From positions 1,178,001 through 1,242,000 of the forward strand of contig JASGHY010000001.1 of the NCBI GenBank assembly GCA_047602185.1: 64,000 bases of DNA, read 5' to 3'. This DNA is from PMP191F sp047602185 (GTDB taxonomy: Bacteria > Bacteroidota > Bacteroidia > Chitinophagales > Chitinophagaceae). A model generated the notes under the pieces. It was not told the origin of the DNA. It was given only the letters and a program-made list of their open reading frames with translations, and ran no database searches. Each line of letters begins with the position of its first letter. Positions within the stretch are counted from its first letter, which is position 1. The translations under genes and the position numbers were made by a program. Of this stretch, positions 18,337 to 27,982 are shown one piece after another.

Positions 18337-20004
18337 ATGAGCAATACATTTGATTTTGCAAAATATAAAACACCCACAGGTACCACATTGCAGTGTAAAG
18401 GGTGGATCCAGGAAGCAGCATTGCGCATGTTACTTAATAATCTTGATCCGCAGGTAGCGGAGCGACCTGAAGAGCTGATCGTTTACGGAGGGCGTGGCAA
18501 AGCTGCCCGTAATATTGAGGCGCTGGATAATATTATTGCAGCATTAAAGGTATTGGAGAACGATGAATCGCTGCTTATTCAAAGTGGTAAGCCTGTTGGT
18601 ATTCTGCGAACACACAAGGATGCACCACGGGTGTTGCTTTCCAACTCCCAACTGGTTCCCAAATGGGCCACCTGGCAGCACTTTGATGAACTGGAGAAAA
18701 AAGGATTGATGATGTATGGCCAGATGACTGCCGGTAGCTGGATCTATATCGGTTCGCAGGGTATTGTACAAGGTACCTATGAAACCTATGCAGCAGCTGC
18801 TGACAAACATTTTGGCGGTACGCTGAAAGGAACTTTAAATGTAACAGCCGGTTTGGGTGGAATGGGTGGCGCTCAGCCTTTATCCATTACAATGAATGAG
18901 GGTGTGGCGCTCATTGCAGAAGTAGAGGAGTGGAGAATAGACAAAAGGTTGGATACAAAATACCTTGATATCAAAATAACAGATATTAATCAGGCAATTG
19001 ATCGTGCGCTGGAGGCAAAGCAAAAAGGTGAAGTATTGTCAATTGGCGTGTTGTGTAATGCGGTTGAACTACTGGAGCGCCTGGTAGAAAGAAAAATTAT
19101 TCCGGATACGCTGACCGATCAAACCTCGGCACATGATCCATTAATAGGATACTGGCCGCATAGTATTTCGTATGAGGAGGCAAAGCAACTCAGGACAGAT
19201 GATCCTGAAAAGTACATTGACCTTGCCTACCAATCGATGTATCGTCATGTAGAGCTGATGTTACAGTTACAAAAACTGGGCGCAGTGGTATTTGATTATG
19301 GTAACAATATCCGCGCACGGGCACAGGAACGTGGTCTTACCAATGCATTTGATTTCCCTGGTTTTGTACCTGCATACATCCGTCCGTTGTTTTGTGAGGG
19401 TAAGGGGCCATTTCGCTGGGCTGCATTAAGTGGCGACCCTGCAGATATTGCAGTAACGGATGCTGTAATTGCAGAAATGTTCCCGCAGAATAAATCTTTA
19501 CAACGCTGGCTCAAACTGGCGCGTGAAAAAATTGCTTTCCAGGGATTACCTGCGCGCATCTGCTGGCTGGGGCAGGGTGAACGTGAAAAAGCAGGACTGG
19601 CCTTTAATGAACTGGTAAGAACAGGTAAAGTAAAAGCGCCGATTGTTATTGGCCGCGATCACCTGGATACCGGTTCTGTGGCTTCTCCCAATCGTGAAAC
19701 TGAGGCTATGATGGATGGCAGTGATGCAGTGGCAGACTGGCCTTTACTGAACGCATTGGTAAATACTGCCGGTGGCGCAAGCTGGGTAAGTCTGCATCAT
19801 GGTGGCGGGGTAGGCATGGGGTATAGTATTCATGCAGGGATGGTAATAGTGGCAGATGGTACGGAAGATGCTGCTGCACGGTTAAGTCGCGTATTACGCA
19901 ATGATCCGGGCACCGGAGTTATCCGCCATGCAGATGCCGGTTATGAAACAGCGAAGAAGACTGCAGCGGAAAATGATCTCGATCTTAATCGCAGAATTCA
20001 TTAA
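18337..20004 (+). CDS. hutU: Urocanate hydratase
   Basis: A 555-residue cytoplasmic NAD+-dependent enzyme that turns urocanate into imidazolonepropionate. Motifs: VYGGRGKAARN near the N-terminus, MYGQMTAGSWIYIGSQGIVQGTYE, the NAD-binding GGMGGAQPL, RIDKRLDT and the closing SLHHGGGVGMGYSIHAGMV. Length matches the family. It ends the MarR-hutH-hutU operon and is followed within 25 bases by a terminator. The next two pathway steps are encoded about 15 kb downstream. Confidence 0.96.
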   Translation: MSNTFDFAKYKTPTGTTLQCKGWIQEAALRMLLNNLDPQVAERPEELIVYGGRGKAARNIEALDNIIAALKVLENDESLLIQSGKPVGILRTHKDAPRVLLSNSQLVPKWATWQHFDELEKKGLMMYGQMTAGSWIYIGSQGIVQGTYETYAAAADKHFGGTLKGTLNVTAGLGGMGGAQPLSITMNEGVALIAEVEEWRIDKRLDTKYLDIKITDINQAIDRALEAKQKGEVLSIGVLCNAVELLERLVERKIIPDTLTDQTSAHDPLIGYWPHSISYEEAKQLRTDDPEKYIDLAYQSMYRHVELMLQLQKLGAVVFDYGNNIRARAQERGLTNAFDFPGFVPAYIRPLFCEGKGPFRWAALSGDPADIAVTDAVIAEMFPQNKSLQRWLKLAREKIAFQGLPARICWLGQGEREKAGLAFNELVRTGKVKAPIVIGRDHLDTGSVASPNRETEAMMDGSDAVADWPLLNALVNTAGGASWVSLHHGGGVGMGYSIHAGMVIVADGTEDAAARLSRVLRNDPGTGVIRHADAGYETAKKTAAENDLDLNRRIH

Positions 20005-20027
20005 GAAAAAACTTATATGTATTGAAG

Positions 20028-20052
20028 GCCATGCTTAACGCATGGCTTTTTT
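20028..20052 (+). terminator. Intrinsic terminator after hutU
   Basis: A perfect 7-bp stem GCCATGC/GCATGGC (20028-20034 with 20040-20046) with a 5-base loop, followed by six Ts. Confidence 0.8.
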
Positions 20053-20208
20053 ATTTATGTAAGTGATAAAAATCAAACATGCAACACCGGGAGATTAAAA
20101 ATTGTGTTCCCGGGATTAAAATCTGGTGAAATAAAAGCTTTCGTTGCAGTAGCTTAATTATTTTCGCGGTTTTTTCCCTGACCCCTTCAACCAAATCTGT
20201 AACCTGCG

Positions 20209-23200
20209 ATGAGTAAACGCTTTGTATCCGTACTGCTGCGTAGTGTAGCCTGTATTGCATTATTACTACTTTGCGCTCCTGCATTTTCTCAATCTGTACT
20301 CTATGTAAACGAAGTGATGGCGTCTAACACATCAACGCTTGCCGATGAAACTGGCGCTTACGAAGACTGGATAGAGTTGTATAATCCGGGTGCTGCTGCT
20401 GTTTCTCTATCCGGTTATCACATTACAGACGATCCTTCAAAACCGCTCAAATTTACATTGACGGGAGGAGTAGTGCCGGCACATGGCTACCTGGTGCTAT
20501 GGGCAAGCAGTGATCCCACACGTAGCGTATTACATACCTCCTTTTCTTTATCAGCATCTGGTGAAACAGTTTGTCTCTACGCTCCGGACGGGGTTACATT
20601 TATCGACTCACTGCGCTTTGGTGCTCAAAAACCCGATATTTCTTATGGCAGGACTATAGATGGCGCTGCCAGCCTGTCTTTTTTCAGTACGCCTACACCT
20701 GGCGCTTCCAATAATACAGCCAGTGGCTACCAGGGCTACCTTTCCGCACCTGTTTTTTCTGTTCCCGCAGGTTTTTATGCGGCTCCTTTTCAGCTTACGC
20801 TTTCGTCGGACGAGCCGGGTGTTACTATTGTATATACCATTGATGGTTCATTGCCTGACTCTCAGCACCTGGCTGGTACAGGGTATCGCTATAAAAATCA
20901 ATATCCCAGGGATCCCGGTAATGCAGTCGGCCCTTTTTTAACGGATACTTTCCGTACTGCTGTCTACGCATCGCCGGTACAGGTCAATGATGCCTCCGTA
21001 CAACCCAACAGACTCAGTCTTAAATCTTCTACTTACGATCAGTCTCCTGTGGGGCATACACCTTCTGTATTGATCAATAAGGGCGCTATTGTAAGAGCAA
21101 GGGCTTATAAACCGGGTTATATGCCCAGTGACGTAAGCACAGCTACCTATTTTATAAATGCCGCGGGGAGCAACAAATACCAGCTACCCGTTATTTCACT
21201 GGGTATCCAGGAGAACTATCTCTATGGTTATGATACGGGCCTCTATACGGCAGGTAATGATTTTGATAGGTGGCGTGCAGCCAATCCCTCTGCGCAGGTA
21301 GATAAAGGTGCGCCGGCAAACTGGCAACGAGGTACAGAATACCCTATGAGCTTTGAATTATTTGAAGCCGGCAGCTCGGCCAGGAAGGTTTTTACCAATG
21401 CTGGTATGCGTTTGCATGGAGGATGGTCAAGGGCCAATTTCCTGAAAACGATCCGGGTTTATTTCAAAAGTGAATACGGACAATCCGATATCAATTACAA
21501 GATGTTTCCCGCATTATCATACACCGATTACAAAACCCTGCTGTTACACAGTTCGGGAGATGATATTGATGGTACAGTGATGCGCGATATGACCATCCAG
21601 AATACAGTACGCCAGTTGCGGTTCGATATTCAGGATGGTCAACCTGCTATAGTATTCATCAATGGTGAGTTCTGGGGTATCCACGGCGTAAGGCGCAGGT
21701 ATGATGATGATTACTTTAAACAGAGTTACAATATCGATAAAGAAGATCTGGATCTGCTGGAAAATGATTCAGAGGTAGGGGAAGGCGACAATGTGCACTA
21801 TAATGCCATGCGCGATTTTATTAAGAACAATGACATGTCTGCTGCTTCCAATTATGCTGAAGTGCAGACTCGCATGGATACTGAAAATTTTATTGACTAC
21901 CAGGCGGCAGAGATCTTTTTTGCCAATACTGACTGGCCGCATAATAACGTAAGGTATTTCCGGAAACGTACAGCCTATAACCCGCTGGCAACAAAAGGTA
22001 ATGACGGACGCTGGCGCTGGGTAATGTATGATATGGATTTTGCACTGGGACTGGGTACCTGGGCCGATCATAATTCGCTGAAAGATGCTACCACCAATGG
22101 ACAGGATTGGGCGATCATGATCTTCAAAAGATTGCTTACCAATGAAACTTTCCGTAAGCAATTTATTACCCGCTATGCTGATCTGTTGAATACCACATTC
22201 CTGGCTTCTAATGTAAATGAATCCATCAGTGCGTACAGGGGAATGCTGGAGCCACATATGACAGAACACATTCAGCGCTGGAAGCATCCGGCAGACCTCG
22301 CTGCATGGCAGTGGAACCTGAGTGCAATGAGTGTTTTTGCCAACCTGCGTCCTGATTATGCACGGCAGCATCTGCGTGATGAATTTGGATTAAGTGCTGA
22401 AAAAAAGATAACGGTTGATGTTACTGATACCACGCAGGGATATATACAGGTAAATACCATCGATATTACATCTGCTTTTAACGGGGTGCCTGCCAATGCC
22501 TATCCCTGGACTGGCCAGTACTATCCTGAAGTACCGGTAACACTGGTAGCAAAGTCAAAAGACGGATACCATTTTGTACGGTGGGAGGGCGACCTGTCTG
22601 GCACCAACGATACACTGAGCATTACCTTATCTGATTCCACAAGTGTACGTGCAGTCTTTGAAAAGAATGATGATGTTGAAGTTGTTGTGGATACTACCCG
22701 TCTTATACATTACTGGCATTTTAACAATGCAGCCAGCGGCACACTTACCGCTGTAACAGCTGATTATTCTGAAACCGGTACTGCACAAATTACTTATCCG
22801 GGTACGGGTGCAGGCTATATGGATGCAACAGGCAGTGGCGATGGAACGCTTATGAATACCCGGCAAAACCAGGCAGAAGGAAAAGCCCTGCGTCCCCGTA
22901 ATCCTGCTAATACACGAAGTATGTTGATCTCGGCATCTTCAGCAGGATATAAAGACCTGCGGTTAATGTATGCCACACAGCGTACCAGCAATGGTGCATT
23001 CTACCAGCGTATAAATGTTTCCGGCGATAACGGGCTGCACTGGCACATTGCAGCTGATAGTATTGCTATCAGTACTGATTTTGAATTAAAGAACTTTGAT
23101 CTGTCTGCTGATACGGTACTTAACAATAAGGACAGTATTCTGCTGCGTATAGAATTCTTTGGTGATAACGCTAATGCCAGCAGCGGCAATAACCGATTCG

Positions 23201-26200
23201 ATAATATTACCATCAGTGGCAATCATATAACAGACAATAGTGCCTTTATCCATTACTGGCATTTTAATACCCTGCCTGAGGGACAGGTAACCAACGTGGT
23301 AGCAGACAGTTCTTTATTAGCAGGTGCTTTTATAGACTATGCAGGCAGTGGAGCAGGCTATATGGATGGTACGGATACTACAGAAGGTACCAGCCTCAAT
23401 GCAAAATATACAATACCTGCCGGAAAAGGATTACGGGTGCGTAATCCGGCCACCGGGCGTAGCCTGTTGTTGCATGCTCCTACTACGGGCTTCGCCAATA
23501 TCCGGTTACAATATGCTGCTATGCGTACCAGTAATGGAGCCGCCTATCAGCGGATCTATTATTCTGCAGATAGTGGCGCTACCTGGCAGTTGCATAAGGA
23601 TAGTATCCTGGTATCTACAGGGTTTTACCGTTACAGTATTGATCTTTCTGCAGCAGCAGGTGTGCCTGACAATAAGGATCTTATTATCAGGATCGACTTT
23701 ACTGGCAGTAATGCTGCCGGCAGCAGTGGTAATAACCGTTTTGATAATATTACCATTACCGGTACGCCGGTGAGCAACCTGTGTGCAGCAAAATATACCT
23801 GGACGGGAGCGGTGAGCAGTGACTGGAATAATATGCAGAACTGGTGTGGAACCATCCTTCCTGTTCGTGCCGCCAATGTAGTGATTCCGGCAGGTGTGCC
23901 CAATATGCCTGTTATTAATACCGGCAATAATAGCGTACATGCTATCAATATTGAACAGGGAGCTACGCTCACCTTGCAGGGCGGTCGCCTGCAGGCCACT
24001 GAATGGACTATTAATGGTGCCATTCATTATGCTACAGAGGGCGATGAGGAAATTGTCAATGCACCACATGCAGCTATAAAGGTCAGCGGTAGTGGTAATA
24101 AAATACTGCCTGCTTCTGTTGCTGTATCCGGAATACTGCAACTGGGTGGCAGCGCAAAGATCCGGACGGGTAATTTCACTTTACAGGTACCGGCGGGTAA
24201 TATCACGGGGTATAATGACAGCTCTTATATCATTACCGGCAATAATACCGGCAGCGCTAATGCCGGTGGTTTAAAACTGGTAAATGTTACCGCAGGTACA
24301 CCATTGTTCTTCCCGGTAGGTACGGTAAAATATTCTTATAATCCTTGTACTATCCAATACACAGGTGCAGCTGATTATTACCTGGTGCGTGTCGATACTG
24401 CTATTTCAAATATCAGCAACAGTACTGCCGGAAGTAATGTACAAAGGCTCTGGTATCTTGAAAAAGGCGGAGCAGGGACTGCTACCGCAACAGTAAGCTT
24501 ACAGTGGAGCGGTAATGAAGAGAGTGTTTCATTTATACGTGCAAAAGCAACCGTGCTTGACTATATCGATCCTGAAATGCCGGGTGTTTATGAAACTCAG
24601 CCAGTGCTGTCTTCTGCGCAGGGTGTGTACAGTATTTCCGGTACTGGTATTACAGCATCCGGCTACTATGGTGTTGCTACCTATTCGCCTGTACCATCAC
24701 ATATCCTTGAATTTACAGGCGCTTTCGGGGTACGCGAAACTTCTTTACAATGGACTGCAAAAGAGCGAAACAACGTAAAAGAATATAGGCTTGAAAGAAG
24801 CCCTGATGATAAAACCTATTCTGTAATAACAACAGTTCCCGCTTCATTGGCCGATACCAGTAGCTATGTCTATACAGACAACCAGCCTTATAACGGCAAA
24901 AACTATTATCGTCTGTATATGATCACCACTGATGGGCAATTGCAGGATTCTGCATTTGTGATGCTGTCACCGGCATTTACCCCGCACATCCTTGATTTCA
25001 ACGGTACCTTCGGCATTCACGAAGCTGCCTTGCAATGGACTACAAAAGAGCGGAATGATGTAAAAGAATACAGGATAGAAAGGAGTGCTGATGATAAAAG
25101 CTATTCAATAATAACAACATTACCTTCCTTACCGGTCGATACCGGTAGTTATACCTATACAGACAATCAGCCCTACAACGGCAGAAACTATTACCGTTTG
25201 TATATGGTTACAACTGACGGACAGTTACAGGATTCTGCATTTATAATGCTATCGCCTGTAGTAACACCACATATTATCTCTCTGTCAGGCAACGCTGATA
25301 ACCGCGTGGCAAACCTACAGTGGACAGCCAGGGAATTGCAGGAGATAAATGAATACCGTGTAACAAGAAGCGTGGACAGCCTGGTATATACAACCATCAC
25401 AACTATAAATGCCGCGGCATCCGATACTGCCACTTATAGTTTTACAGATCAACAGCCTGCAGAGGGTGTTAATCATTATAAGATCTACATGCTGTCTGGT
25501 AGTTATACCTGGGATTCTGCAGTTGTTACTGTAATTATACCCCCTGCTGTGCTACCACATATCATTGAATTTACAGGTAGTGCCAACGAAGGTGCAATAG
25601 ACCTGCAATGGGCTGCAAAAGAAAAGCAGGAGGTAAAAGAATACCGTATTGAACGAAGCAATGGAAGCAACGGCTATTCGGTCATTGCAATAGTAAATGC
25701 TGCTGCTATAGATACTGTTACTTATTCTAAACGCGATACTGATCCTTATACCGGATTAAACGTTTACAGGTTGTACATGATCGCAATAGATGGACATATC
25801 ATCGATTCTGCAACGGTTTCCATAACACTTCCAGCGGTAGCTGTTCCCCGCATCAGTGAGTTTACCGGCAGGCTCAATAACAAAGAAATAAACCTGCAAT
25901 GGATAGCCTCAGCGCAACAAGGAGTAAAACAATACCGTATTGAAAAGAGTATTGACAACAACTCTTATTCATTGCTACAACTGGTTACAGCCGGTGCAGG
26001 AGATACTATAGGCTATACGCAAACAGACAATCAGCCATTCAACGGGGTTAATTTCTATAAGCTCTACATGATAGCTGCTGACGGACATGTACTTGATTCA
26101 GCAGCAACGATGGTAGTCGTAAAACAGGCGGGTAGTCTCACTGTTTATCCTAACCCGGTTAAGGACAGGCTACAGGTATATTACAATACTACCGAAAGCA

Positions 26201-26370
26201 AAACCATACAACTGGGTCTGTATGATCTCTATGGCAGACTGGTGCAACAGAAGCAGTGGCAGGTAGCAGCAGGTGTCAATACTATTAACTTCAATACTGC
26301 AGGTTTGCAACATGGCATCTACCTGCTGAAGGCAGATGGCATAGCTACCTATAAAATAATCAGGGAATAG
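20209..26370 (+). CDS. Giant secreted CotH-domain protein with T9SS signal
   Basis: A 2053-residue exported multidomain protein. In order: signal peptide (1-27); lamin-tail domain (about 29-165, VNEVMASNTSTLADETG and DWIELYNPG); chitobiase-like domain (about 180-320, GVTIVYTIDGSLPDS); CotH kinase-like domain (about 335-720, with NTDWPHNNVRYF near 572 and MYDMDFALG near 610); an InlB-like beta repeat (about 740-815); two copies of a roughly 175-residue HYWHFN module; a beta-rich part (about 1195-1495) starting KYTWTGAVSSDW; five tandem 95-97-residue modules; and a type IX sorting domain from about 1978 (VYPNPVKDRLQVYY). Known CotH proteins are protein kinases of spore coats; here the domain is probably surface-attached and its target is unknown. 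It is monocistronic. Confidence 0.9.
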   Translation: MSKRFVSVLLRSVACIALLLLCAPAFSQSVLYVNEVMASNTSTLADETGAYEDWIELYNPGAAAVSLSGYHITDDPSKPLKFTLTGGVVPAHGYLVLWASSDPTRSVLHTSFSLSASGETVCLYAPDGVTFIDSLRFGAQKPDISYGRTIDGAASLSFFSTPTPGASNNTASGYQGYLSAPVFSVPAGFYAAPFQLTLSSDEPGVTIVYTIDGSLPDSQHLAGTGYRYKNQYPRDPGNAVGPFLTDTFRTAVYASPVQVNDASVQPNRLSLKSSTYDQSPVGHTPSVLINKGAIVRARAYKPGYMPSDVSTATYFINAAGSNKYQLPVISLGIQENYLYGYDTGLYTAGNDFDRWRAANPSAQVDKGAPANWQRGTEYPMSFELFEAGSSARKVFTNAGMRLHGGWSRANFLKTIRVYFKSEYGQSDINYKMFPALSYTDYKTLLLHSSGDDIDGTVMRDMTIQNTVRQLRFDIQDGQPAIVFINGEFWGIHGVRRRYDDDYFKQSYNIDKEDLDLLENDSEVGEGDNVHYNAMRDFIKNNDMSAASNYAEVQTRMDTENFIDYQAAEIFFANTDWPHNNVRYFRKRTAYNPLATKGNDGRWRWVMYDMDFALGLGTWADHNSLKDATTNGQDWAIMIFKRLLTNETFRKQFITRYADLLNTTFLASNVNESISAYRGMLEPHMTEHIQRWKHPADLAAWQWNLSAMSVFANLRPDYARQHLRDEFGLSAEKKITVDVTDTTQGYIQVNTIDITSAFNGVPANAYPWTGQYYPEVPVTLVAKSKDGYHFVRWEGDLSGTNDTLSITLSDSTSVRAVFEKNDDVEVVVDTTRLIHYWHFNNAASGTLTAVTADYSETGTAQITYPGTGAGYMDATGSGDGTLMNTRQNQAEGKALRPRNPANTRSMLISASSAGYKDLRLMYATQRTSNGAFYQRINVSGDNGLHWHIAADSIAISTDFELKNFDLSADTVLNNKDSILLRIEFFGDNANASSGNNRFDNITISGNHITDNSAFIHYWHFNTLPEGQVTNVVADSSLLAGAFIDYAGSGAGYMDGTDTTEGTSLNAKYTIPAGKGLRVRNPATGRSLLLHAPTTGFANIRLQYAAMRTSNGAAYQRIYYSADSGATWQLHKDSILVSTGFYRYSIDLSAAAGVPDNKDLIIRIDFTGSNAAGSSGNNRFDNITITGTPVSNLCAAKYTWTGAVSSDWNNMQNWCGTILPVRAANVVIPAGVPNMPVINTGNNSVHAINIEQGATLTLQGGRLQATEWTINGAIHYATEGDEEIVNAPHAAIKVSGSGNKILPASVAVSGILQLGGSAKIRTGNFTLQVPAGNITGYNDSSYIITGNNTGSANAGGLKLVNVTAGTPLFFPVGTVKYSYNPCTIQYTGAADYYLVRVDTAISNISNSTAGSNVQRLWYLEKGGAGTATATVSLQWSGNEESVSFIRAKATVLDYIDPEMPGVYETQPVLSSAQGVYSISGTGITASGYYGVATYSPVPSHILEFTGAFGVRETSLQWTAKERNNVKEYRLERSPDDKTYSVITTVPASLADTSSYVYTDNQPYNGKNYYRLYMITTDGQLQDSAFVMLSPAFTPHILDFNGTFGIHEAALQWTTKERNDVKEYRIERSADDKSYSIITTLPSLPVDTGSYTYTDNQPYNGRNYYRLYMVTTDGQLQDSAFIMLSPVVTPHIISLSGNADNRVANLQWTARELQEINEYRVTRSVDSLVYTTITTINAAASDTATYSFTDQQPAEGVNHYKIYMLSGSYTWDSAVVTVIIPPAVLPHIIEFTGSANEGAIDLQWAAKEKQEVKEYRIERSNGSNGYSVIAIVNAAAIDTVTYSKRDTDPYTGLNVYRLYMIAIDGHIIDSATVSITLPAVAVPRISEFTGRLNNKEINLQWIASAQQGVKQYRIEKSIDNNSYSLLQLVTAGAGDTIGYTQTDNQPFNGVNFYKLYMIAADGHVLDSAATMVVVKQAGSLTVYPNPVKDRLQVYYNTTESKTIQLGLYDLYGRLVQQKQWQVAAGVNTINFNTAGLQHGIYLLKADGIATYKIIRE
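22702..23760 (+). repeat. Two tandem HYWHFN modules inside the CotH gene
   Basis: Coding repeat of about 540 bp. Residues about 832-1008 and 1012-1188 both run from IHYWHFN through GAGYMD, RxRNPA, RTSNGAxYQR and end SSGNNRFDNITI. The layout looks like a jelly-roll carbohydrate-binding-like domain, which is inference. Confidence 0.75.
24700..26130 (+). repeat. Five tandem 95-97-residue modules inside the CotH gene
   Basis: Units start at 24700, 24985, 25270, 25558 and 25849 (spacing 285, 285, 288 and 291 bp). Each has the frame HIxEFTG, LQWxAKE, VKEYRIERS, YTDNQPYNGxNYYRLYM and DGxxxDSA, resembling fibronectin-III-like spacer domains common before T9SS sorting domains. Units 1 and 2 are closest, suggesting recent duplication. 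Confidence 0.85.
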
Positions 26371-26390
26371 TCAGGACTGAAATGCTTAAT

Positions 26391-26434
26391 ATAGAACGGA
26401 AGTCATCCTTCTTAAAGGATGACTTCCGTTCTAT
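26391..26434. terminator. Perfect 20-bp hairpin after the CotH gene
   Basis: The arms 26391-26410 and 26415-26434 are perfectly complementary around a CTTA loop. There is no long T tract (it ends TATATAG), so terminator function is likely but not certain. The core GTCATCCTT/AAGGATGAC is shared, with compensating changes, by the hairpin at 28386-28417. Confidence 0.7.
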
Positions 26435-26441
26435 ATAGCCT

Positions 26442-26485
26442 ATACCAGGTAAATACCAGATCCATACCAAACAAACACCAGGTTT
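26442..26485. repeat. Four 11-bp direct repeats
   Basis: ATACCAGGTAA, ATACCAGATCC, ATACCAAACAA and ACACCAGGTTT follow one another directly, seven bases after the hairpin. The period is 11, not 7, so this is separate from the heptad arrays. Confidence 0.6.
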
Positions 26486-26572
26486 TCGAATACGCAAGCT
26501 CAAACCCTTAGTGGATACGCTTTAATATACAAGCTGGACATAACCTGGTCATAAGCAGACCCCTGAAAGGAT

Positions 26573-27069
26573 AGAGAAATAAGAAATGAAAAATTAGAAA
26601 TGTGTAATAGAGAAGTAAGGGCGGAATTTAAATATTAAACAAGACGGAATATTCGGCTTTTTCGGCATAATCGGCATATTCGGAACAGAGGTTTGGAAAT
26701 GAGAGTACAAAATCTGAAAATTTACTAATGTGGAAATGCATGAAGCATAAAGTCTGAAAAGGCACAAGATTTAAGTGACAAGGCACAAGGGAATACAGGG
26801 ATTGGGAATGAGGAACTAGTAAAGGAATAGAAAATATCGAATGTCCAATGTCGGATTTCGAAGGAAAGACAGAAAGCAAGTTGGCAGTTGGCAATTTGCA
26901 GTTACCTGTAACATGCATCTGATAACCTGTATCCAGAAACTGGTATCTGGTAACTGGTAACGCCCCTTTCACGTTTGACATTTCACCTTTCACGCGCCCA
27001 CTCACGATTGACGATTAGTCGCATATGCCCAAGCTCAACACTTTATACCTTAAACTTTCAACTCGTGAA
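26573..27069. repeat. Heptad-word array F (71 units)
   Basis: The longest array: 71 heptads without a slip, ending two bases before the ATG at 27072. Examples: TTGGCAG/TTGGCAA/TTTGCAG from 26881; AAACTGG/TATCTGG/TAACTGG at 26937-26957; CCTTTCA/CGTTTGA/CATTTCA/CCTTTCA at 26965-26992. Bases 26967-26993 are the exact reverse complement of 27 bases in array A (2991-3017). Confidence 0.75.
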
Positions 27070-27071
27070 CG

Positions 27072-27656
27072 ATGAAACGCAACACTTTTGATCCACGGAA
27101 AATCATCTTTCTCGGCACTTACCGGAAGATGCTGGTGTTTTATTTCTGGCAGGAAAGGTACTGTGTGCGTACAGTAAGTTCTTTGTCGGGAAAGAGAGTA
27201 AAACGTTCTGCCAAGTTCAGACTTACTATGCAGTATGCGGAACGGCTAGGTCGTGCATCGAAGATCGCTTCACGGGTATACCGGCAGTTGCCCGATGGCT
27301 GGAAATTGCATAGTCTGTATCGCAAAATGACGGGGCTTGGTTCGCAACTGCTAAGAGAACGTGAATATACAGCTACAGAAATAGAGATGGCTCTATGGCA
27401 ATACCTGGCAGGTATTGGTTTTAAAGCTGAAGAACATGGTATGTTACATCCCATGCCGGTAGCGGTACAACAGGTGCCAGCACAATCGGTAAAACTGGTG
27501 TTATTTCCGTTGCCGGTATTGCATTCTGCTATTACAAAAGTGCTATTGGGAAAAGGGAGTGTGCTTGCAAAAAGAAGAAAGGAGCAGGAGAGTAGGTTCA
27601 GTTTGGTTCAGAATGGAATAAGGTTCAAGGGAATGAGAAAGGAGTACAGGTTATAA
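27072..27656 (+). CDS. Bacteroidota-specific protein of unknown function
   Basis: A 194-residue, strongly basic protein without signal peptide. The block YCVRTVSSLSGKRVKRSAKFRLTM followed by RLGRASKIASRVYRQLP and LYRKMTGLGSQLL matches, from memory, a small family frequent in Flavobacteriia and Chitinophagaceae genomes whose function is unknown. The start abuts array F, leaving no room for a conventional promoter between array and ATG. The last 14 codons (from 27615) lie within the first heptads of array G, so the C-terminal tail is array-derived. Confidence 0.6.
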   Translation: MKRNTFDPRKIIFLGTYRKMLVFYFWQERYCVRTVSSLSGKRVKRSAKFRLTMQYAERLGRASKIASRVYRQLPDGWKLHSLYRKMTGLGSQLLREREYTATEIEMALWQYLAGIGFKAEEHGMLHPMPVAVQQVPAQSVKLVLFPLPVLHSAITKVLLGKGSVLAKRRKEQESRFSLVQNGIRFKGMRKEYRL

Positions 27657-27754
27657 GTTTTAAGTTGTAGGTTATAAGTGGAATACAGGAAATGCGCAGA
27701 TGTGTGGATGGAATGCGAAAGTCTGAGGTCTGAATAAAGCCTGGAATAAATGCT
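27615..27754. repeat. Heptad-word array G (20 units)
   Basis: Starts inside the preceding gene and continues past its stop: GTTATAA/GTTTTAA/GTTGTAG/GTTATAA at 27650-27677 and AGTCTGA/GGTCTGA at 27720-27733. The phrase around GTGGAATACAGGAAATG is shared with arrays H and L, and the AGTCTGAGGTCTGAATAAAG phrase with array I. Confidence 0.7.
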
Positions 27755-27777
27755 CGTAACTAAACGACATTGATCCG

Positions 27778-27962
27778 ATGACTACGAAGGATATTTTTTT
27801 GTTGGGATGGCATTTTAAGTTCAATAATCATTCAATGATGAACGCTACTTTTTTAAAAGAATATTGGGTGAAAATGATAATGTATATTTATGCGATTTAG
27901 ATCTTGATTCTGTTGGCTGTAGAAGCATAATGCGCATAGATGTCATCGAAAAAGACCAATAA
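27778..27962 (+). pseudogene. Small frameshifted ORF
   Basis: The ATG at 27778 opens MTTKDIFLLGWHFKFNN. In that frame the sequence then turns implausible and stops at 27900, while the frame one base back continues from about 27828 as SFNDERYFFKRILGENDNVY and LCDLDLDSVGCRSIMRIDVI, ending EKDQ at a TAA (27960-27962). Joining the two gives a coherent protein of about 61 residues, as if one base was lost near 27828. I do not recognise it. It sits 20 bases before the next gene. Confidence 0.4.
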
Positions 27963-27982
27963 ATAATTGATTTGTATTATAT

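Noticed and set aside
21769..22371. Leftward 200-codon frame inside the CotH gene, and similar frames at 23506-24141
   Set aside because: They are opposite-strand shadows of a well-supported coding region with clear domains.
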